From NCBI RefSeq assembly GCF_000959725.1, contig NZ_CP009323.1, forward strand, positions 248,001 to 312,000: a DNA stretch of 64,000 bases. Direction: 5' to 3'. The stretch's first letter is position 1, and every line of letters starts with the position of its first letter. The notes under the pieces were generated by a model. It was not told the DNA's origin. It was given only the letters and a program-made list of their open reading frames with translations, and made no database searches. Position numbers and translations under genes: made by a program. Source of the stretch: Burkholderia gladioli. Lineage in GTDB: Bacteria; Pseudomonadota; Gammaproteobacteria; Burkholderiales; Burkholderiaceae. Below, piece after piece: positions 23,081 through 32,142 of the stretch.

Positions 23081-23608
23081 TTAATCTTCGAGACGCTCGA
23101 TCTGCGTCGTCACTTCGGCGGCCACCCGCTCGATGAACATCAATTGGCGCACGGCCTCGGCCGCGCCCTGGTTCGAGCCGCTGTCGAGCAGGGCCGCGAG
23201 CTTGTCGAGCCGCGCGCGCTTTTCCTCGCGCAATTCGCCGAGCAGCGCGTCGAGCGCATCGACATTCCTCGCGCCGGCCGCATCCTCGATCGCCTCGCGC
23301 CATTCCATCTGCTGCATCAGGAAGGCCGGCTCCATCGCCGTGTTGTTCTCGGCGCCGACCTCGACCTCGCGCAGCGACAGCAGGTAGATCGCGCGCTTCA
23401 GCGGATCGCGCAGCGTCTGGTAAGCCTCGTTGGCGCGCGTGGCCCATTGCATCGCGATGCGCTTTTGCGCGTCGCCGGCCGCCGCGAAGCGATCCGGATG
23501 CACCTCGGACTGCACCGCGCGATACGCGGCGTCGAGCGCACCGGCGTCGAGCGCGAACTGCGTCGGCAGGTGAAAGAGTTCGAAATAGCTGTCTTTCAGC
23601 GAAATCAT
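23081..23608 (-). CDS. hscB: Fe-S assembly J-domain co-chaperone HscB
   Basis: A DnaJ-type co-chaperone that delivers IscU to HscA and stimulates its ATPase. The J-domain has its HPD tripeptide at residues 37-39 (SEVHPDRFA). The C-terminal three-helix IscU-binding domain fills residues about 90-175. The 175-residue length is typical. It lies between iscA and hscA. Confidence 0.96.
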   Translation of the reverse strand: MISLKDSYFELFHLPTQFALDAGALDAAYRAVQSEVHPDRFAAAGDAQKRIAMQWATRANEAYQTLRDPLKRAIYLLSLREVEVGAENNTAMEPAFLMQQMEWREAIEDAAGARNVDALDALLGELREEKRARLDKLAALLDSGSNQGAAEAVRQLMFIERVAAEVTTQIERLED

Positions 23609-23711
23609 CGCGTGATGCCCAAGGCCTGGTGGTCGATGGTGCAGGTGGAAGCGGTCCGCACAAGAAAAAGGCGGCCAATGCCGCCTGTGGCCCGCTGCGC
23701 GCGGTGCGTCC

Positions 23712-24035
23712 TCAGACGCGGAACGACTCGCCGCAGCCGCACTCGTCCTTGACGTTCGGGTTGTTGAACTTGAAGCCTTCGTTCAAGCCCTCGCGCGCGA
23801 AGTCGAGCTCGGTGCCGTCGATATAGGCGAGGCTCTTCGGATCGACCACCACCTTCACGCCATGGCTCTCGAACACCTGATCCTCGGTCGCCACGTCGTC
23901 GACATACTCGAGCTTATAGGCCAGGCCCGAGCAGCCGGTGGTGCGCACGCCGAGCCGCAGGCCCAGCCCCTTGCCGCGTCGCGTCAGGTACTTCTGCACG
24001 TGTTGCGCTGCTTTTTCGGTCAGTGTGATTGCCAT
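23712..24035 (-). CDS. iscA: iron-sulfur cluster assembly protein IscA
   Basis: A-type carrier that passes clusters to target apoproteins. It has 107 residues with the three conserved cysteines C35 (RTTGCSG), C99 and C101 (DECGCG). It starts at the ATG giving [10 protein letters not shown]; the much longer overlapping frame is not real. It lies 113 bases after iscU. Confidence 0.97.
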   Translation of the reverse strand: MAITLTEKAAQHVQKYLTRRGKGLGLRLGVRTTGCSGLAYKLEYVDDVATEDQVFESHGVKVVVDPKSLAYIDGTELDFAREGLNEGFKFNNPNVKDECGCGESFRV

Positions 24036-24148
24036 GATGTTCCTGGTCGCCCGCGCCGCGCGCGGGCGTCGTGCCTCGATAAACCTCGCCGCTCGTCCTT
24101 CTCGCGGCGCACTGCGTTCAGGCGCGGGCGTCCATCCCGCGCCGCCGC

Positions 24149-24556
24149 TTACGCGGCCTGGCCGTCTTCCGCGGTCGCGTCGTGACGCTTGCGGTAATCG
24201 GCCACCGCCGCCTTGATCGCGTCTTCCGCGAGAATCGAGCAGTGGATCTTCACCGGCGGCAGCGCCAGTTCCTCGGCGATCTGCGTGTTCTTGATGGCCA
24301 GCGCCTGGTCCAGCGTCTTGCCCTTCACCCACTCGGTGACCAGCGAGCTCGAGGCGATCGCCGAGCCGCAGCCGTAGGTCTTGAACTTCGCGTCTTCGAT
24401 CACGCCGTCCGAACCGACACGGATCTGCAGCTTCATCACGTCGCCGCAGGCCGGCGCGCCGACCATGCCCGTACCGACCGCGTCGTCGTCCTTCGAGAAG
24501 GAACCGACGTTGCGCGGGTTTTCGTAGTGATCCAGAACCTTGTTGCTGTAAGACAT
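24149..24556 (-). CDS. iscU: iron-sulfur cluster scaffold IscU
   Basis: Scaffold on which IscS-derived sulfur and iron form clusters. It has 135 residues from [11 protein letters not shown]. Cluster-ligating C37, D39, C63 and C106 are present, and LPPVK at 99-103 is the HscA recognition motif. An in-frame upstream ATG (24604) would add 16 non-conserved residues overlapping the end of the iscS interval, so the MSYSNK start is chosen. Confidence 0.98.
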   Translation of the reverse strand: MSYSNKVLDHYENPRNVGSFSKDDDAVGTGMVGAPACGDVMKLQIRVGSDGVIEDAKFKTYGCGSAIASSSLVTEWVKGKTLDQALAIKNTQIAEELALPPVKIHCSILAEDAIKAAVADYRKRHDATAEDGQAA

Positions 24557-24611
24557 GATTCGACTCCTTGATACGTTGCGTGCGCGCGGCACTGGGCCGC
24601 GCAACCTTCGT

Positions 24612-25835
24612 TCAGTGTGCGGCCCACTCGATCGTCGACAGATCGATCCCGTCCTTGTGCATTTCCCAGAGCGGCGACAGGTCGCGCAGCTTGGCGATCT
24701 TGCCCTGCAACAGGTTGATCACGTAGTCGACATCGGCCTCGGTGGTGAAGCGGCCGACCGTGAAGCGGATCGAGCTATGCGCGAGTTCGTCGTTACGGCC
24801 CAGCGCGCGCAGCACGTAGGACGGTTCCAGCGAGGCCGAGGTGCAGGCCGAGCCCGACGACACGGCGACATCCTTGATCGCCATGATCAGCGACTCGCCT
24901 TCGACGAAGTTGAAGCTGATGTTCAGATTGTGCGGGACACGGTGCTCCATGTCGCCGTTCACATAGGTTTCCTCGATCTGCGACAGGCCGCGCAGCAGCT
25001 TGTCGCGCAGCGCGCGCACGCGCTCGTTCTCGACCGCCATTTCCTCGCGGGCGATGCGGAAGGCCTCGCCCATGCCGACGATCTGGTGCGTCGCCAGCGT
25101 GCCCGAGCGCACGCCGCGCTCGTGGCCGCCGCCGTGCATCTGCGCCTCGATCCGCACGCGCGGCTTGCGGCGCACGTAGAGCGCGCCGATGCCCTTCGGG
25201 CCGTAGGTCTTGTGCGCCGAGAACGACATCAGGTCGACCTTCAGCTTCGCGAGGTCGATGCCGACCTTGCCGGTGGACTGCGCGGCGTCGACGTGGAACA
25301 CGATGCCCTTGGCGCGGCAGATCTCGCCGATGGTCTCGATGTCCTGGACCACGCCGATCTCGTTGTTCACGTGCATCACCGACACCAGGATCGTGTCCGG
25401 GCGCAGCGCGGCCTTGAACACCTCGAGGTCGATCAGGCCGTCGTCCTTGACGTCCAGGTAGGTCACCTCGAAGCCTTCGCGCTCGAGTTCGCGGCAGGTA
25501 TCGAGCACGGCCTTGTGCTCGGTCTTCACCGTGATGATGTGCTTGCCCTTGCCCTGGTAGAAATGCGCCGCGCCCTTGATCGCGAGATTGTCCGATTCGG
25601 TCGCGCCCGAGGTCCAGATGATTTCGCGCGGATCCGCGTTCACGAGCGCCGCCACCTGCTCGCGCGCCTCTTCCACCGCCCGCTCCGCATCCCAGCCGTA
25701 CGCGTGGCTGCGCGACGCCGGATTGCCGAACTGCTCGCGCAGATACGGCACCATCTTGTCGACCACGCGCGGATCGACGGGCGTCGTCGCGCTGTAGTCC
25801 ATATAGATGGGCAGGTGAGGAGTATCGTTGTTCAT
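24612..25835 (-). CDS. iscS: cysteine desulfurase IscS
   Basis: PLP enzyme providing sulfur from cysteine for clusters and thiolated tRNAs. The 407-residue protein has the PLP lysine in [12 protein letters not shown] and the mobile catalytic cysteine in SGSACTSAS. The N-terminus ([14 protein letters not shown]) is the usual IscS opening. It is the first enzyme gene after iscR, 80 bases downstream. Confidence 0.98.
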   Translation of the reverse strand: MNNDTPHLPIYMDYSATTPVDPRVVDKMVPYLREQFGNPASRSHAYGWDAERAVEEAREQVAALVNADPREIIWTSGATESDNLAIKGAAHFYQGKGKHIITVKTEHKAVLDTCRELEREGFEVTYLDVKDDGLIDLEVFKAALRPDTILVSVMHVNNEIGVVQDIETIGEICRAKGIVFHVDAAQSTGKVGIDLAKLKVDLMSFSAHKTYGPKGIGALYVRRKPRVRIEAQMHGGGHERGVRSGTLATHQIVGMGEAFRIAREEMAVENERVRALRDKLLRGLSQIEETYVNGDMEHRVPHNLNISFNFVEGESLIMAIKDVAVSSGSACTSASLEPSYVLRALGRNDELAHSSIRFTVGRFTTEADVDYVINLLQGKIAKLRDLSPLWEMHKDGIDLSTIEWAAH

Positions 25836-25915
25836 CTGTCGCTCCGGGTATTCATTCAGTGCAGGGACAATCTGTTATGTAGGTGCGGTTTTATCGGGTA
25901 CGGCAGCGTCGCGCC

Positions 25916-26455
25916 TCAGGAACTGGTCGCGATGTTGAAGACCGAATTCGGCCCGAGCGGCATCGCCCGCACCGGCTCGACAGGCGCGGCCGGTTCCGGC
26001 GCGCGGCGGTCGCGCAGCACGGCGGGCGCACCCTCGCGGGCACGCTGCTGATCGACGAGATCCTGGAGCGAGACCGAATCGAGGTATTCGACCATCTTCT
26101 GGTTGAGCGTCGACCAGAGCTCGTGGGTCATGCAATGTCCATCTGGCTGCTTGGTGCCTTCGCAGGTACCCTTGCCACCGCATTGCGTGGCATCGAGCGG
26201 TTCGTCGACCGCGATGATGATGTCGGCGACCGTGACGTCGGCAGCACGGCGCGCGAGGTTGTAGCCGCCCCCCGGCCCGCGGACCGATTCGACGATCTCG
26301 TGCCGGCGCAGCTTTCCGAACAACTGCTCCAGGTACGAGAGCGAGATGCGCTGGCGCTGGCTGATGCCTGCAAGCGTCACCGGCCCCTGCTCCTGGCGCA
26401 GTGCCAAGTCAATCATCGCCGTGACGGCGAAACGGCCTTTCGTGGTGAGTCTCAT
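25916..26455 (-). CDS. iscR: Fe-S cluster-responsive regulator IscR
   Basis: Rrf2-family regulator that represses the isc operon when it carries a [2Fe-2S] cluster. From MRLTTKGRFAV it has 179 residues, with the winged helix in residues 1-80. Cluster ligand candidates are C92, C98 and C108, followed by H111. The third cysteine comes nine residues after C98, whereas E. coli has five, a four-residue insertion in the ligand loop. An upstream ATG at 26473 in the same frame is less likely because it lies in the promoter leader. Confidence 0.97.
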   Translation of the reverse strand: MRLTTKGRFAVTAMIDLALRQEQGPVTLAGISQRQRISLSYLEQLFGKLRRHEIVESVRGPGGGYNLARRAADVTVADIIIAVDEPLDATQCGGKGTCEGTKQPDGHCMTHELWSTLNQKMVEYLDSVSLQDLVDQQRAREGAPAVLRDRRAPEPAAPVEPVRAMPLGPNSVFNIATSS

Positions 26456-26471
26456 AGTCGTAGGGGACAGC

Positions 26472-26523
26472 AATCTTGACGATTTTGGTCAAGTATAAAT
26501 ATCTGACAGTTTTAGTCAAGTAT
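26472..26523 (-). promoter_or_regulatory. isc promoter with two tandem IscR type 1 boxes
   Basis: On the minus strand TTGACT (26519-26514) and TATACT (26497-26492), 16 bases apart, form a strong sigma-70 promoter with start near 26485. Box 1 (26499-26523) matches the published type 1 consensus, as I recall it, at about 23 of 25 positions. Box 2 (26472-26496) matches at about 21 of 25. One box covers the -35 and spacer, the other the -10 and start site, the classical layout for autorepression by holo-IscR. Confidence 0.88.
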
Positions 26524-26582
26524 CCCTGTCCCGGGGAGGGAGATTCAGTGAACGCTACAGAAGTGCCGCAGCGGCCTTGGGT

Positions 26583-27065
26583 TCAGTTGCCGAGTCGCTC
26601 GCGCAGCGTCGCGAGCAAGCCGGCACAGGCGCGCTCGCATTGATCGAGCACTTGCTCGAAGCCTTGCGCGCCGCCGAAATAAGGGTCCGCCACTTCGCGT
26701 TGACCGGCACCGGTCGCGAAGTCCATCAGCAGACGGACCTTGTGTCGATGCTCGGCCGGGCAACGGCGACGCAGCTCGGCGAGATTCGCCTCGTCCATCG
26801 CGAGCAGCAGGTCGAAACGCTCGAAGTCGCCGCTGGCGACCTGACGCGCCCGCAGCGCCGACAGATCGTAGCCACGGCCGCGCGCTGCCTGCTGGGCGCG
26901 CGCATCGGGCGCCTCGCCGACGTGCCAGTCGCCCGTTCCGGCGGAATCGATCTCGATCACATGATCGAGGCCCGCCGCGCCGACCTGCTCGCGCATCACG
27001 CCCTCCGCGGTCGGGGAGCGGCAGATGTTGCCAAGGCAGACGAAGCAGATCGAAGCGCGTTTCAT
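26583..27065 (-). CDS. low-molecular-weight protein-tyrosine phosphatase
   Basis: A cytoplasmic 160-residue phosphatase. The P-loop C-x5-R is at residues 10-16 (VCLGNICRSPTAEG) and the general-acid aspartate is in DPYFGG. It is encoded directly upstream of iscR on the same strand, but the isc promoter lies between them, so it is probably a separate unit. Many low-molecular-weight phosphatases act on tyrosine kinases of exopolysaccharide synthesis (Wzb/Etp type). No kinase or polysaccharide gene is nearby, so its target is open. Confidence 0.93.
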   Translation of the reverse strand: MKRASICFVCLGNICRSPTAEGVMREQVGAAGLDHVIEIDSAGTGDWHVGEAPDARAQQAARGRGYDLSALRARQVASGDFERFDLLLAMDEANLAELRRRCPAEHRHKVRLLMDFATGAGQREVADPYFGGAQGFEQVLDQCERACAGLLATLRERLGN

Positions 27066-27156
27066 CGTGCGACCAGACGGCGGCGAACGTCCGCGAAAAC
27101 AGAAAGCGCGCCATTATACAGGCGCGCTTCGATACCCGTGGCCGGCCGGCGCGGCA

Positions 27157-27372
27157 TCACAGCGCCTTGGTGGCGGCCAGCGGCGCGGCCGAAGCGGCTT
27201 CGGGCGAATCGCCGACCAGCCCGAACGACACGGTGCGCGCCAACTCCGCGGAAACCTGCCCGATCGGCTGCGGTTCGCTGGGGCGCGCGGCGTTCGACGC
27301 GTACAGGTACGCGACGGCGGCAAGCGGTACGACGATCGCGAGCGGCCAGTACATCGATATTGTCTTTCTCAT
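27157..27372 (-). CDS. small single-helix membrane protein, unknown
   Basis: A 71-residue ORF preceded by a GGAGGTCGCATC leader, a good ribosome-binding sequence. Residues about 7-25 (MYWPLAIVVPLAAVAYLYAS) form one membrane helix. The rest is a short polar Ala/Pro/Ser-rich tail that could lie in the periplasm. I recognise no family. The clear ribosome-binding sequence and its position upstream of the phosphatase gene make it plausible as a real gene. Confidence 0.6.
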   Translation of the reverse strand: MRKTISMYWPLAIVVPLAAVAYLYASNAARPSEPQPIGQVSAELARTVSFGLVGDSPEAASAAPLAATKAL

Positions 27373-27578
27373 GATGCGACCTCCGGTGACTGCGTGTCGA
27401 ATCCATTGCTCGACACTACAGGCGCCATTCTATAGACCGCACCTATTGAGATAAACCATCAAATAGCGAACGCTCTGTTGTCGTGCGGCGAACAGTCGCC
27501 AATTTGTTCGAGCGTTCACTGTGCGGGATCAAGGCGCCGCCCCGGCTCCAGGTGACCCGCCTACATTGGCAGAAGCCA

Positions 27579-29000
27579 TCAGCCGAGATGGGTCTTCGAC
27601 GCCGCGTAGAGTTCGCGGAAGGTGCGCCCGGTCGGCGTCGGCAGGTCGCGCGTATCGGTCCAGCCGGCCGCCAGCGGCAGCTTGCGGATCCCGCCGCCCA
27701 ACTTGCGTTCGCCGCCGACGCGCTCCAGGACCCGCACCATCAGCTTGGTCGCGAACCCGTACAACGCCGGTCGGCGCGCGGCGAAACCCCAGGCGGCCAG
27801 CGCCAGGCGCTCGCGCCAGGGCCGCAGCCCCCGCTCCACCTGCTTCTCGCGCAGCGTGCGCAGCAGCCCCGACAAGGGAATGCCGACCGGGCAGACGCTG
27901 TCGCATTCGCCGCACAAGGTGGCGGCCTGCGGCAGGTCGAGCGAGCGCTCTAGCCCGACGTAGCTCGGCGTGAGCACCGAGCCCATCGGCCCCGGATAGA
28001 CCCAGCCATAGGCATGGCCGCCGACCTTCTGGTAGACCGGGCAATGGTTCATGCAGGCCCCGCAGCGGATGCAGCGCAGCATCTCCTGGAACTCGCCGCC
28101 GATCAGCCCGGTGCGCCCGCCGTCGACCAGCACCACGTAGTTGTGCTCGGGGCCGTCCTCCTCACCGGCAGCGCGCGGCCCCGTGAGCAGCGAGAAATAG
28201 TTCGAAGTCTTCTGGCCGGTGGCCGAGCGCGGCAGCAGCCGCATCGCGGTGGCCAGGTCCTCGAGCGTCGGCAGCACCTTCTCGATCCCGGTCACGGCCA
28301 CGTGCACGCGCGGCATCACCGTGCACATGCCCTCGTTGCCCTCGTTGGTCACCAGCACCACCGATCCCGTCTCGGCCACCACGAAGTTGCCGCCCGTGAG
28401 CCCCATGTCGGCGCCGAGGAAGTGCGGCCGCAGCACCTCGCGCGCCTCGCGCGTCATGGCCGGGATCTCGGTCAGGCGCTCGCGTCCGTGGGTACGCGCG
28501 AACAGGTCGGCGATCTCGTCCTTGTCCTTGTGGACCACGGGCGCGATGATGTGGCTCGGCGCCTCGTTGTCGTTGATCTGCAGGATGTATTCGCCGAGGT
28601 CGGTCTCGATCGACTGCACGCCGATCTCGGCGAGCACGGCATTGATGCGCATCTCCTCCGAGACCATCGACTTGGTCTTGATGACCTTCCTGACCTCGTG
28701 CCGCCTGGCGATCTCGGCCACCAGCCTGGCCGCGTCGGCCATCGACTCGGCGAACAGCACCGTGGTGCCGCGCCGCGTGGCCTCGCGCTCGAAGGCCTCG
28801 AGCCAGACGTCGAGGTTCTCCAGCGCGCGGTTGCGGCGCGCCTTCAGCGCGGCGCGCGTGGCCGCGAAATCGATCTGCGTGACAGCCTCGGCGCGCGCCG
28901 AGACGAACTTGGTCGACAGCTTCTTGAGGTTCTGCTGCAGGCGCTGGTCGGCGAGCTTCTGGCCCGCGCGCGCCTTGAACTGCATCGATTGAACTTGCAT
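27579..29000 (-). CDS. lutB: L-lactate utilization iron-sulfur protein LutB
   Basis: Subunit of the LutABC-type L-lactate dehydrogenase complex. The 473-residue protein has an N-terminal LUD domain (about residues 60-300) and two ferredoxin-like clusters of cysteines, CIRCGACMNHCP and CGECDSVCP, for [4Fe-4S] centres. The C-terminal segment is typical of YkgF/LutB. I start at the ATG giving MQVQSMQFK; the frame extends upstream into the lutA end without a better start. It lies 50 bases after lutA. No lutC follows. Confidence 0.95.
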   Translation of the reverse strand: MQVQSMQFKARAGQKLADQRLQQNLKKLSTKFVSARAEAVTQIDFAATRAALKARRNRALENLDVWLEAFEREATRRGTTVLFAESMADAARLVAEIARRHEVRKVIKTKSMVSEEMRINAVLAEIGVQSIETDLGEYILQINDNEAPSHIIAPVVHKDKDEIADLFARTHGRERLTEIPAMTREAREVLRPHFLGADMGLTGGNFVVAETGSVVLVTNEGNEGMCTVMPRVHVAVTGIEKVLPTLEDLATAMRLLPRSATGQKTSNYFSLLTGPRAAGEEDGPEHNYVVLVDGGRTGLIGGEFQEMLRCIRCGACMNHCPVYQKVGGHAYGWVYPGPMGSVLTPSYVGLERSLDLPQAATLCGECDSVCPVGIPLSGLLRTLREKQVERGLRPWRERLALAAWGFAARRPALYGFATKLMVRVLERVGGERKLGGGIRKLPLAAGWTDTRDLPTPTGRTFRELYAASKTHLG

Positions 29001-29050
29001 GGCTGGCTGGATCGGCTGGCGGCTGGTCGGGAAACGGGGAAACGGCAGGT

Positions 29051-29773
29051 TCAGAGATCGCCGGCGAGGACCTGCGCGACGTGCAGCACGCGCGTGTCCT
29101 TGTCGCCGGTGCGGCGCAGGCGCCCCTCGATGTTGAGGATGCAGCCGAGATCGCCGAGCACCACGGTGCGCGTGCCGCTGGCCTGCACGTTGGCGCATTT
29201 CTCGTCGACGATCGCCGTCGAGATCGCGCCGTACTTGAGCGCGAAGGTACCGCCGAAGCCGCAGCAATGCTCGCAGTCCTTCATCTCCCGGACCTCGACG
29301 CCACGCTGCGCGAGCAAGGCCCGCGGCTGCGCCTTCACGCCGAGTTCGCGCAGGCCCGAGCAGGAATCGTGATAAGTGACAGGGCCGCTGAACTCGCCGC
29401 GCGGCAGCTCGACCTTCGCGACCTTGACGAGGAAATCGGTCAGTTCATACACGCGCTCGCGCAAGCGCCCGAAGCGCGCCATCAGTTCGGGATCGTCGCG
29501 GAACAGGTCGCCGTAATGGGCGCGGATCATGCCGCCGCAGGAGCCCGACGGCACCACAACGTAGTCGAACTGCTCGAACTCGCGCAGGGTCTTTTCCGCC
29601 AGGTCCCGCGCGAGGCGGCGCTCGCCGGAGTTGTAGGCGGGTTGCCCGCAGCAGGTCTGCGCGGGCGGCACGTCCACCTCGAAACCGGCATCGCGGATCA
29701 GTTTCAGCGCGGAAAAACCGATTTCAGGCCGCATCAGGTCGATGAGGCAGGTGACGAACAATCCGACTCGCAT
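29051..29773 (-). CDS. lutA: L-lactate utilization protein LutA (CCG-domain Fe-S oxidoreductase)
   Basis: Partner of LutB. The 240-residue protein consists of two cysteine-rich CCG domains, seen as QTCCGQPAYNSGE and EHCCGFGGTFA together with a DSCSGLRELG segment. These domains bind unusual cubane clusters in heterodisulfide-reductase-like enzymes. It is the first gene of the lutAB unit and is divergent from an IclR regulator, which probably controls it. Confidence 0.95.
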   Translation of the reverse strand: MRVGLFVTCLIDLMRPEIGFSALKLIRDAGFEVDVPPAQTCCGQPAYNSGERRLARDLAEKTLREFEQFDYVVVPSGSCGGMIRAHYGDLFRDDPELMARFGRLRERVYELTDFLVKVAKVELPRGEFSGPVTYHDSCSGLRELGVKAQPRALLAQRGVEVREMKDCEHCCGFGGTFALKYGAISTAIVDEKCANVQASGTRTVVLGDLGCILNIEGRLRRTGDKDTRVLHVAQVLAGDL

Positions 29774-29928
29774 GGCCGCTCCTTCGAGAAAACGCCGCTC
29801 ATTATCCGCGCTTTGCCGCGCAAGACCAACGCCGCGACGCCGCGATCGACGAAACGGCGCGCATCGAACCGATCCGAAGCACTCCTCGAACAGCGTTCGC
29901 TTTTTTCACATTACGAGATACAATCGGC

Positions 29929-29950
29929 TCCTCACCGTTTGACAGGTCAA
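29929..29950 (+). promoter_or_regulatory. iclR-type gene -10 element with overlapping palindrome
   Basis: TACAAT at 29929-29934 predicts transcription starting near 29941. The palindrome TTGAC-AG-GTCAA (29939-29950) sits exactly on that point, as an autorepressor site would. No clear ribosome-binding sequence lies between it and the ATG at 29964. Confidence 0.5.
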
Positions 29951-29963
29951 CTGATTTTTCACG

Positions 29964-30773
29964 ATGAGCACTCCGACTCCGGACCCGAAGACGTCGATCC
30001 AGGTGATCGAACGCATGATGCGGCTGCTCGACGCGCTGGCCGACCACACCGACCCGGTCAGCCTGAAGGAGCTCGCGCAGAGCACGGAACTGCATCCGTC
30101 CACCGCGCACCGCATCCTCAACGACATGGTGACCTGTCGCCTGGTCGACCGATCCGACCCGGGCACCTACCGCCTCGGCATGCGCCTGCTCGAACTCGGC
30201 AACCTGGTGAAGGCGCGCCTGTCGGTGCGCGACGCGGCGCTAATGCCGATGCGCGAGCTGCACCGGCTGACCGGGCAGACCGTGAACCTGTCGGTGCGCC
30301 AGGGCGACGAGATCGTCTATATCGAGCGGGCCTATTCGGAGCGCTCGGGCATGCAGGTGGTGCGCGCGATCGGCGGCCGCGCGCCGCTGCACCTGACCTC
30401 GGTCGGCAAGCTGTTCCTGGCCGCCGACGAAACCACCCGCGTGCGGGCGTACGCCACGCGCACCGGCCTCGCCGGCCATACCCAAAACAGCATCACCGAC
30501 CTCGGCAAGCTCGAGCGCGAGTTGTCGATCGTGCGCCAGCAGGCTTGCGCGCGCGACAACGAGGAGCTCGAACTGGGCGTGCGCTGCATCGCCGCCGGCA
30601 TCTACGACGATTCGGGCAAGCTGGTGGCGGGCCTGTCGCTGTCGGCGCCGGCCGACCGGCTGCAGGATGCCTGGCTCGGCCAGATCAGCCATACCGCGCT
30701 GACCATCTCCGAGGCGCTCGGCTACCGACCGCCGAAGGAGCTCGACGGCGCGGCGCTCGCCAAGTCGATCTGA
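29964..30773 (+). CDS. IclR-family transcriptional regulator
   Basis: A 269-residue regulator. The winged helix-turn-helix is at about residues 15-75 (SLKELAQSTELHPSTAHRILNDM) and the C-terminal effector-binding IclR domain occupies about 90-260, with GRAPLHLTSVGK and GVRCIAAGIYD. Divergence from lutAB suggests that it senses lactate or a related acid and controls those genes. That is inferred from position only. Confidence 0.92.
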   Translation: MSTPTPDPKTSIQVIERMMRLLDALADHTDPVSLKELAQSTELHPSTAHRILNDMVTCRLVDRSDPGTYRLGMRLLELGNLVKARLSVRDAALMPMRELHRLTGQTVNLSVRQGDEIVYIERAYSERSGMQVVRAIGGRAPLHLTSVGKLFLAADETTRVRAYATRTGLAGHTQNSITDLGKLERELSIVRQQACARDNEELELGVRCIAAGIYDDSGKLVAGLSLSAPADRLQDAWLGQISHTALTISEALGYRPPKELDGAALAKSI

Positions 30774-30795
30774 CGAGCGGATCGCGGCACCATGC

Positions 30796-30823
30796 AAAAA
30801 GCCCCGCATTCGCGGGGCTTTTT
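30796..30823. terminator. bidirectional rho-independent terminator
   Basis: AAAAAGCCCCGC, loop ATTC, then GCGGGGCTTTTT: a perfect stem with A/T flanks, between the convergent iclR-type gene and pbpG. Confidence 0.93.
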
Positions 30824-30867
30824 GTTATGAAGCGCAGCCAGCCCCGATGCGGGCCGACAAGCAGCGA

Positions 30868-32019
30868 TCAGGTACCGCCCGCGCCCGTGTTCGCCGCGGT
30901 CAGGCGCTCGCCGCCGCCGGCGTCGAGCCAGTTGCGCACGCGCGACGCATCGGCCACGCGCGAATACTTGCCGAAGGAATCGAGCAGCACCATCACGATC
31001 GGGCGGCCATGGATGGTGGTCTGCATCACCAGGCACTCGCCCGCCTCGTTGATGAAGCCGGTCTTCTGCAGGCCGATGTCCCAGGACGGATTGCGCACCA
31101 GCGCATTGGTGCTGTTGTAGACCAGCGAGCGCTTGCCGGTGAACACCGTGTAGGTGCGATCGGTCGAGAAACGACGGATCAGCGGGTACTGGTAAGCCGC
31201 GTCGATCATCTTGACCAGGTCGCGCGCGCTCGACACGTTCAGACTCGTCAGACCCGTCGAGTTCTCGAAGTGCGTGTCGGTCATGCCCAGCGATTTCGCC
31301 TTCGCGTTCATCGCCGCGATGAACGCCGGGCGCCCGCCCGGGTAGTAGCGCGACAACGCCGCCGCCGCGCGGTTCTCCGATGCCATCAGCGCGATGTGCA
31401 GCATGTCTTCCCGCGACAGGACCGACCCCACGGACAGTCGCGAGCCGGTGCCCTTCTCGTAATCGCGATCCTCGTCGGTGACGGCGATCTGCTCGTCGAG
31501 CGAGGCCTTCGAATCGAGCACGACCATCGCGGTCATCAGCTTGGAGATCGAGGCGATCGGCACCACCGCGCGCGAGTTCTTGTCGAGCAGCGGTTCCGAG
31601 TTGTTCTGGTCGACCACGTAGGCGACGCTGGAACGCAGCGCGAGCGCATCGGGCGTGTCGTGCAGGCCGAAAGCCTGGCCGACCGAAGGCTGGCGCGGCT
31701 GGAACGCCACGCGCCGCACGGCGCCGTGATGCCGGCCCGGCACGGCGGCCAGCGTCACGCGCTTGCGGCCCTTGCGCGGCGCCTCGGCGGCCACCTTGGC
31801 GGTTTTCTTTTCCGCGACGACGGCGCGCTTCTTGCCCTTCGCGCTGGCGACGGGCTTGGCGGCCTTCTTCGAGGACTGGGTGGTCTTGGCGGTCGCGGCC
31901 AGGGCATCGGCGGGCACGACGGCGGCCGACGCGACGAGCACCGACACGGCGACGGACACCGCGGTGCCGAGTGCCGCGCCGTGCATCATCTTCAACGGCG
32001 AGAATAAGGAGGCTTTCAT
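30868..32019 (-). CDS. pbpG: D-alanyl-D-alanine endopeptidase (penicillin-binding protein 7)
   Basis: Periplasmic peptidoglycan endopeptidase of the S11 family. From MKASLFSPLK the protein has 383 residues with an N-terminal signal peptide. A Lys/Ala-rich basic linker (about residues 40-85) follows, then the penicillin-binding domain. The active-site motifs are SISK (S-x-x-K), SEN (S-x-N) and KTG. The frame extends 41 codons further upstream, but that part covers the predicted promoter and leader, so it is excluded. The length and basic linker are usual for the Burkholderia form. Confidence 0.93.
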   Translation of the reverse strand: MKASLFSPLKMMHGAALGTAVSVAVSVLVASAAVVPADALAATAKTTQSSKKAAKPVASAKGKKRAVVAEKKTAKVAAEAPRKGRKRVTLAAVPGRHHGAVRRVAFQPRQPSVGQAFGLHDTPDALALRSSVAYVVDQNNSEPLLDKNSRAVVPIASISKLMTAMVVLDSKASLDEQIAVTDEDRDYEKGTGSRLSVGSVLSREDMLHIALMASENRAAAALSRYYPGGRPAFIAAMNAKAKSLGMTDTHFENSTGLTSLNVSSARDLVKMIDAAYQYPLIRRFSTDRTYTVFTGKRSLVYNSTNALVRNPSWDIGLQKTGFINEAGECLVMQTTIHGRPIVMVLLDSFGKYSRVADASRVRNWLDAGGGERLTAANTGAGGT

Positions 32020-32095
32020 TGGGGTCTGGACAAAGCGGCGGGAGGTTTCCGCAAGTGTAGTAAAACCTGAAAAAATAAGCAATTTTAGGCACTTA

Positions 32096-32142
32096 CCGGT
32101 TTTCGTTAAACCGGATTGTAAGAGTGGATTACCTAGGGGCAA
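32096..32142 (-). promoter_or_regulatory. pbpG promoter and adjoining dyad
   Basis: On the minus strand TTGCCC (32142-32137), a 16-base spacer and TACAAT (32120-32115) form a promoter with start near 32108. The dyad CCGGTTT-TCGTT-AAACCGG (32096-32114) begins right after the -10. It could be an operator at the start site or a hairpin at the mRNA 5' end. Confidence 0.6.

Noticed and set aside
27468..27517. GAACGCTC/GAGCGTTC inverted repeat before the small membrane protein gene
   Set aside because: The arms are 34 bases apart and there is no promoter at a fitting position; chance is likely.
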